Shown here one piece after another: positions 39,093 through 42,982 of a stretch of DNA of 42,982 bases (position 1 is the first letter of the stretch; the number at the start of each line of letters is the position of its first letter). Source of the DNA: a virus. The position numbers and the translations under genes were made by a program. Where the stretch lies: the IMG/VR virus record IMGVR_UViG_3300021090_000636, positions 1 through 42,982 of that record. One strand, given 5' to 3'. The notes beneath the pieces were generated by a model, which ran no database searches, was not told the origin of the DNA, and worked only from the letters and a program-made list of their open reading frames with translations.

Positions 39093-40469
39093 ATGGCTGT
39101 ACGAATATGGAGAGCGCCCGCCGGGTCGAATCCGCTGGCGGGTGTGATGGACTGGTGGCGGCTGCTGGTGGCGTATGTGGCAACGATGCTGCGAACGCGA
39201 CGGAAAGCGCATCAGGAGGAAGAGAAGCTGCTCAAGGGTGAGGATGCGCTGACGGTGCAGCCAAAGCTGGCGCTTGCCCTGGGCAGCATTGACGCGGCGT
39301 TCATCGTGCAGAAGCTGTACGCATGGATGCGATTCAACGAAAAGCAGCAGTCGAAATTTCACTATCGTCAAGGCAAATGGTGGACATTCAACTCCTACCC
39401 GGAATGGAAGGAAAACCATTTTAGCTGGATGAGCGTCTCGAAAATTTCGCGTGCCTTCCGGGAACTTGAGAAACAGGGCATTGTGGTCAGCGGCAAATTT
39501 CGCAAGGAGCGGGGCGACCAGCGGAAATGGTACACGCTGGATTACGGTGCGTTGAATGCTGCCGTTGCAAAATGGAATCATCATCGTGTCAAATCGTCGG
39601 GGCATGACTCCATTTTGGAGTCATCATCGCGTCAAAATGGCACGATGAATCAACAAGAGAAATCTACCAAACAAAAATCACAAGGCAGGGAATTCCAAGC
39701 CAGCAACAGCAGCCTGCCCGCGTGGAAGCCTCGCCCGCCTGCTGCTGTTGGCTCGCCATCAATGGTATCCCAGAAGATGGCGCTCCCAAACGTCGAAGTT
39801 CCTGCCGCTCCCCCCGTTTCCGGGCTGCCCCCCTCTCCATACCCCCCGCCTATCCCCACCCCCGTCCCCTGCCCCGTAAACGGGGAGGGGGGGACTGCGG
39901 CGGCGCTGGTGGATGAAATCGTGGCGGCGTGGGGCGGTGCGCTGACGGCGAAGACTGCCGAGAAATTGATTGCGCTCTATGGCGAGAACCGGGTGCGGGG
40001 GGTGGTGTACTACGCCCGCGATACGCGCCGGGGCAAGCTGGACAATCCGCCGGGCTTCGTGATTGATGAACTGCGCGAAGACAAATATGGCATCGTGCCG
40101 GTGGGGGCATCGATAACGCGGGATGATGTGAATGCTGAGGCGCTGGCTGATTGGCAGGCGCGGAGAGAACGTGTCGCTGATGATGAGTCGCTGATACCGT
40201 CGGCACTGGATACCCCCCGCGATAAATGGCTGGCGGCGTATCAGCAGCTTGAACTGCTGCTGGATCGTGCCAGCTTTGATACCTGGCTGCGCCCGGCACG
40301 GTTTGTCGATTACGAAGCCGGAGTGTTTACGATTAAATGTCACAGCACCTATGCGCGGGACATGCTCCAGCACCGGCTGTATCGCAATGTGCGCCGGGTG
40401 TTGAGTGATGTGTGGGGCGAACCGGTGGAGATTCAGTTCGTCGTCCAGGAGGTGCAGGATGCCGCCTAA
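39093..40469 (+). CDS. Replication initiator-like protein (winged helix + DnaA domain I-like)
   Basis: This is a 458-residue protein. Residues 60-155 contain a phage initiator-type winged helix (FIVQKLYAWMRFNEKQQ, WMSVSKISRAFRELEKQGIV, KWYTLDYGAL). A variable linker rich in proline and serine holds a C-rich repeat at about 252-267. Then comes WLAAYQQLELLLDRASFDTWLRPARFVDYEAG...KCHSTYARDMLQHRL (about 370-430), which matches the DnaA N-terminal domain (domain I) consensus. That domain contacts DnaB and DiaA/HobA in DnaA. The protein would bind the phage origin and recruit host helicase. The start is set at 39093 with AAAGGA upstream. The origin itself was not identified. Confidence 0.75.
   Translation: MAVRIWRAPAGSNPLAGVMDWWRLLVAYVATMLRTRRKAHQEEEKLLKGEDALTVQPKLALALGSIDAAFIVQKLYAWMRFNEKQQSKFHYRQGKWWTFNSYPEWKENHFSWMSVSKISRAFRELEKQGIVVSGKFRKERGDQRKWYTLDYGALNAAVAKWNHHRVKSSGHDSILESSSRQNGTMNQQEKSTKQKSQGREFQASNSSLPAWKPRPPAAVGSPSMVSQKMALPNVEVPAAPPVSGLPPSPYPPPIPTPVPCPVNGEGGTAAALVDEIVAAWGGALTAKTAEKLIALYGENRVRGVVYYARDTRRGKLDNPPGFVIDELREDKYGIVPVGASITRDDVNAEALADWQARRERVADDESLIPSALDTPRDKWLAAYQQLELLLDRASFDTWLRPARFVDYEAGVFTIKCHSTYARDMLQHRLYRNVRRVLSDVWGEPVEIQFVVQEVQDAA
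39852..39893. repeat. C-rich palindromic repeat inside the initiator gene
   Basis: CCCCACCCCCGTCCC is followed by TGCCCCGTAAACGGGGAGGG. It lies in the linker between the winged-helix and DnaA-like parts, in frame. Confidence 0.85.
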
Positions 40470-40836
40470 ACGACGTGATAAGGCATTTGCCCGTGTCGGC
40501 TATGTTGGATTGGGGCAGAAGCCGCAGACGAAGACACCGCCGATTGTTGAGGTGCCGATGGACTGGCGTTCCAGAGAGTTGCTTGAAGATGGAACGCGCC
40601 GATTCAAGATGGGGCAATGCACAATTTTTGCATCCCCGCCGCATGAAAATGTGGGCTGGCATTTAAGCATGTCGCACCCGACACGTTATCCGTCCTGGGA
40701 TGAAATCGCAAAGGCTCGATATGAGCTACTGCCGAATGACTGTGATTTTGTGATGGTGCTGCCGAAGCCGGAGGACTATATCAGCATCCACGAAAACTGC
40801 TTCCAGGTATGGGAAGACGGAAAGGAGCGCATGTGA
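40459..40836 (+). CDS. DUF7694-like hypothetical protein
   Basis: This is a 125-residue protein starting 11 bp before the initiator stop. The region GWHLSMSHPTRYPSWDEIAKAR...FVMVLPKPEDYISIH is typical of a small phage domain of unknown function (DUF7694). Overlaps on both sides show one operon. Confidence 0.65.
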   Translation: MPPKRRDKAFARVGYVGLGQKPQTKTPPIVEVPMDWRSRELLEDGTRRFKMGQCTIFASPPHENVGWHLSMSHPTRYPSWDEIAKARYELLPNDCDFVMVLPKPEDYISIHENCFQVWEDGKERM

Positions 40837-41153
40837 TGCCGCTGGATGCCTATGCTGATATACGGTACGTGTTCACAGCCGATTTTGCGCGAACTATCGA
40901 TGGGGTGCGGGAAGGGATTCTGCGGTTTCTGGATCGTGCCGAAAATGTGGATTTGTGGGCGGCGATGACGGGCAACTCACTGGCGCTGGTCTATCAGCAA
41001 GCTATCGGCGATGCGATTTTTGAAGCGATGGGTGCTGAAGTGTGGCTGTGCCAGTCGCTCTGCTCGTTCGACATGTACGAGGTCTGGATGGAGGCGTTTT
41101 ATCAGGCAGCCGCCGTGCTGTGCCTGGATGACGTGGAGGAATCTTATGAGTGA
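40836..41153 (+). CDS. Hypothetical protein
   Basis: This is a 105-residue acidic helical protein (MPLDAYADIRYVFTADFART). It is coupled by overlap to neighbours on both sides (TGATG, then 8 nt). No motif is recognised. Confidence 0.55.
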   Translation: MPLDAYADIRYVFTADFARTIDGVREGILRFLDRAENVDLWAAMTGNSLALVYQQAIGDAIFEAMGAEVWLCQSLCSFDMYEVWMEAFYQAAAVLCLDDVEESYE

Positions 41154-41763
41154 GCGAACTGCGCTGCGGCTGGTGCTGCCGGTGGTGAATGAGGTGCGCC
41201 AGCTTCTAGAAGATGCGTGCGAATGGTTTGAAGTCGGGGGCAGCGTGCGACGGGGCGCTGCATCGGTTAAGGACGTGGAACTGGTGGCAATCGCCGGGAC
41301 TTCGGTGCTGGCGCGGCTGGACAGGTATGTTGCCAGCGGCCTTATCACGAAAGCGCTGTACGGGGAAAAGCGTCTGCCGCGCTGGGGCGAAAAATATCGC
41401 GGCTTCGAGTTCGAGGGGATACGGTTCGAATTGTTTCTGACGGACAGAGACAGCCTGGGCTACATATGGTGGCTGAGGACGGGTCCCGGGGATGCGAATT
41501 TGTATGTGATGGACCGGCTGAAGAGTACGAGTTCGCCGGTGCGGGCGGCTGATGGGGCGATATGGCACGATGGGAAGCGGCTGTGTGTGCCGGACGAACG
41601 CGAGATGTTCCGGCTGCTGGGGATGCCGTATCTCCAGCCAGTGCAGCGCAGTGAGTTTGTATATCGCAGTTTCCTGAGTGTTCCGAATTATCCGCTGCCG
41701 GAGACGTTTACTTATGCGGCGGTGCAACCTGTGTCTAAGCCGAAGCAACAGAGTCTGCTGTAG
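41146..41763 (+). CDS. DNA polymerase X-like nucleotidyltransferase
   Basis: This is a 205-residue protein. Residues 28-52 contain FEVGGSVRRGAASVKDVELVA, the GGS-x-RR-G...D-x-E/D motif of DNA polymerase X/beta-like nucleotidyltransferases. A later acidic position lies in GIRFELFLTD. It is shorter than a full pol X and lacks the helix-hairpin-helix domain. It may be a repair or terminal-transfer enzyme, or act on a protein or RNA. Confidence 0.7.
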   Translation: MSERTALRLVLPVVNEVRQLLEDACEWFEVGGSVRRGAASVKDVELVAIAGTSVLARLDRYVASGLITKALYGEKRLPRWGEKYRGFEFEGIRFELFLTDRDSLGYIWWLRTGPGDANLYVMDRLKSTSSPVRAADGAIWHDGKRLCVPDEREMFRLLGMPYLQPVQRSEFVYRSFLSVPNYPLPETFTYAAVQPVSKPKQQSLL

Positions 41764-41772
41764 GGGGATGTG

Positions 41773-42090
41773 ATGAGTTTAAGTTTGATTTCGCAGCTTC
41801 AGGCGGAAATCGCTGAAGCGCAAGCCGAGGCTCTCAAATATCAGAATGCGGCGCATATCAACCATGAGAAATATTTGGAGGAAGTGGCGGCGCGGCAGGC
41901 GGAGTCGCTGGACGGGATTGCGGCGCATTATCTGACTACCGGCGATGAACTGCGGGTGCTGCTGCATGGCTTCGGTGTGCTGTCGCTGCTCGGCTACAGT
42001 CTGGATGATATGGTGCAGGCGCTGGTGGCGGACGCGGCGGAATATCCGAATCGGTGTCAGGCGATTAAGACGGCATTTGGGGTTCGATAA
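41773..42090 (+). CDS. Hypothetical protein
   Basis: This is a 105-residue protein with a coiled-coil-like N-terminal half (ISQLQAEIAEAQAEALKYQN) and a compact C-terminal half (RVLLHGFGVLSLLGYSL). It starts after GGGGGATGTG. Function unknown. Confidence 0.55.
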   Translation: MSLSLISQLQAEIAEAQAEALKYQNAAHINHEKYLEEVAARQAESLDGIAAHYLTTGDELRVLLHGFGVLSLLGYSLDDMVQALVADAAEYPNRCQAIKTAFGVR

Positions 42091-42094
42091 AAAA

Positions 42095-42161
42095 GTCCCC
42101 CCCCCCTGACCCCTCCCCGCTTTGCGGAGAGGAGAACTTAAGATAAGTGGCTTTCTGCTAG
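42095..42161. repeat. C-rich palindromic repeat plus TTTCTGCCAG variant
   Basis: CCCCCCCTGACCC, then CTCCCCGCTTTGCGGAGAGGAG (42095-42134), is followed by TTTCTGCTAG (42152-42161), which runs directly into the RBS AGGAGGA of the next gene. Confidence 0.8.
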
Positions 42162-42170
42162 GAGGAAATG

Positions 42171-42584
42171 ATGGTCAAAGAACCTGATGCTATCAAATAC
42201 ACAGCGACCCGGCTGCATTGTGGGAACTGCGGACGGGAACTCAAAGCGCACATGCGCAGCAGTACGCCCGGCGATGGTAAGCCCGGACTCATGTACCTTT
42301 GCGAATACTGCGGAGTCGAAAACCAGCATAAGCCGCTTATCGTTGATGAGCGAATGGCGCAAGAGCCACGAGAACGAATTGTCGTACCCGGCGTGAAGGC
42401 GCAGGCGATGGGCGTGCTGGAAAAGCTGGTCGATTTCATGCTGGATGTCTCCGAGCAGACCGGGGGCAAGGGCAGTGTCACTGTCACTATGAGCTTAGAG
42501 ACGATGAACGTTGAAGCGTTGAAGCCGGACGAACCGGCAGCGACAGAAGGGGTTGCCGACCATGACAGTGATGCTCCAGCGTGA
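42171..42584 (+). CDS. Zinc-ribbon protein
   Basis: This is a 137-residue protein with a CxxC pair (LHCGNCGRELK) and a second pair (YLCEYCGVENQ) about 28 residues apart, as in a zinc ribbon. The C-terminal half is acidic and unrecognised. A very good RBS (AGGAGGA) precedes ATG 42171. The gene overlaps the ATPase start by 23 nt. Confidence 0.65.
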   Translation: MVKEPDAIKYTATRLHCGNCGRELKAHMRSSTPGDGKPGLMYLCEYCGVENQHKPLIVDERMAQEPRERIVVPGVKAQAMGVLEKLVDFMLDVSEQTGGKGSVTVTMSLETMNVEALKPDEPAATEGVADHDSDAPA

Positions 42585-42982
42585 CTATAAGGCTGGTGAT
42601 GATGCGCTGTATAAGACGTGGATAGGCAGCGGCAAGGATTACCGGGAAGTTGAAGTCCCTGTGACGATTGTCCGACTGGGAACGTCGCGCGTCTTTATCC
42701 AGCACAAGGACGGCAGCGAACACTGGTGTGAACGGCGGAAGCTGCGCCCGGTGGAAAGGGATGATAAGCCAATGGGACTCAATATCGGGAACATTGACCT
42801 GAAGACAGATGCCTTCATCGGGCAGTGCGTGGCGGTGCTGGGCATCCGGGGCAGTGGCAAAACGACAACCGCTGCTGTCCTTATCGAAGAGCTAATGCCG
42901 GATATGCCGTTCGTTATCTTCGACCCGGAGGGCGAATACTACGGGCTGAAAGAAAAGTATCCGGTGCTGATTGCCGGTTCCG
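42562..42982 (+). CDS. HerA/FtsK-type ATPase, N-terminal part (continues at base 1)
   Basis: This holds the start of the 571-residue ATPase whose main part is at 1-1439. The ATG at 42562 lies inside the preceding gene. Residues 1-70 are an unrecognised, partly beta N-terminal domain (VPVTIVRLGTSRVFIQHKDG), perhaps like the HAS barrel of HerA proteins. The intact Walker A (GIRGSGKTT) lies at about 42844-42870. This is the reliable copy, since the left-end copy has read errors. Confidence 0.85.
   Translation, partial: MTVMLQRDYKAGDDALYKTWIGSGKDYREVEVPVTIVRLGTSRVFIQHKDGSEHWCERRKLRPVERDDKPMGLNIGNIDLKTDAFIGQCVAVLGIRGSGKTTTAAVLIEELMPDMPFVIFDPEGEYYGLKEKYPVLIAGS
42839..42982. repeat. Terminal overlap, right copy
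   Basis: This is the same sequence as 1-144, with the correct reading frame for the ATPase. Confidence 0.93.

Noticed and set aside
957-42134. C-rich repeats as a CRISPR array
   Set aside because: Copies are scattered, not regularly spaced, vary in sequence and lie within genes. No cas genes are present.

Overview
The window looks like one complete genome, about 42.84 kb, of a temperate tailed phage with siphovirus-type tail genes. The first 144 and last 144 bases are the same sequence apart from four G-to-T differences in the first 18 bases. One gene (a HerA/FtsK-type ATPase) reads in frame across the junction, so the contig is a circle cut inside that gene. The host is probably a Chloroflexota bacterium (Anaerolineae-like). 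This is an inference from two families of palindromic repeats, one ending in GCCCCTACA and one of the form CCCCTCCCCG-loop-CAGGGAGGGG, from the G+C-rich coding style, and from general resemblance. No host marker gene is present.

Layout. (1) 42562-8384 (through the junction): replication/early accessory genes, comprising the HerA-like ATPase, a small membrane protein, a DnaQ-like exonuclease, a protein with a single-strand-binding-protein (SSB) tail, zinc-ribbon proteins, winged-helix/HTH proteins and many small unknowns. It includes operator-like palindromes and a possible small RNA near 5.1 kb. (2) 8445-8673: an intergenic promoter-to-terminator unit that looks like a roughly 190-nt noncoding RNA. 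(3) 8780-20288: packaging and head genes (HTH protein, DUF5681-type protein, large terminase, portal, decoration protein, minor head protein, scaffold, second decoration protein, major capsid), then connector, tail-terminator, tail-tube and frameshifted tail-chaperone genes. (4) 20365-29246: tape measure, distal tail, tail-tip and host-recognition proteins, and a small membrane-protein pair that may act in lysis. (5) 29296-33007: a leftward block with an exported protein, two tyrosine recombinases and one rightward XRE-type regulator. An attP site made from the 3' half of a tRNA-Pro(GGG) gene lies beside the second recombinase. (6) 33191-42090: ParA, a large ParB-like protein, a D12-class DNA adenine methylase, a replication initiator with a C-terminal DnaA-domain-I-like segment, a DNA polymerase X-like nucleotidyltransferase and small unknowns. 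They are mostly joined by 4-nt overlaps.

How it works together. Integrase 2 with the tRNA-derived attP should integrate the phage. ParA/ParB together with an initiator suggests that it may also persist as a plasmid-like circle. Structural genes appear to be driven by a shared promoter type, TCCGATA - 17 bp - TATGMT. It lies 41-45 bp before the start codons of the portal, decoration, scaffold and tape-measure genes. At 11.3 kb the same box is mirrored and points at an exported protein gene on the opposite strand.

The most unusual trait is the spread of C-rich palindromic repeats. Seventeen copies are seen, and many lie inside genes without breaking the frame (HerA, DnaQ, a tail gene, a membrane protein, a recombinase, ParB, the initiator). 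Others sit just before start codons, where their purine-rich arm may serve as part of the ribosome binding site. No recognisable endolysin, DNA polymerase or DnaB-type helicase was found.
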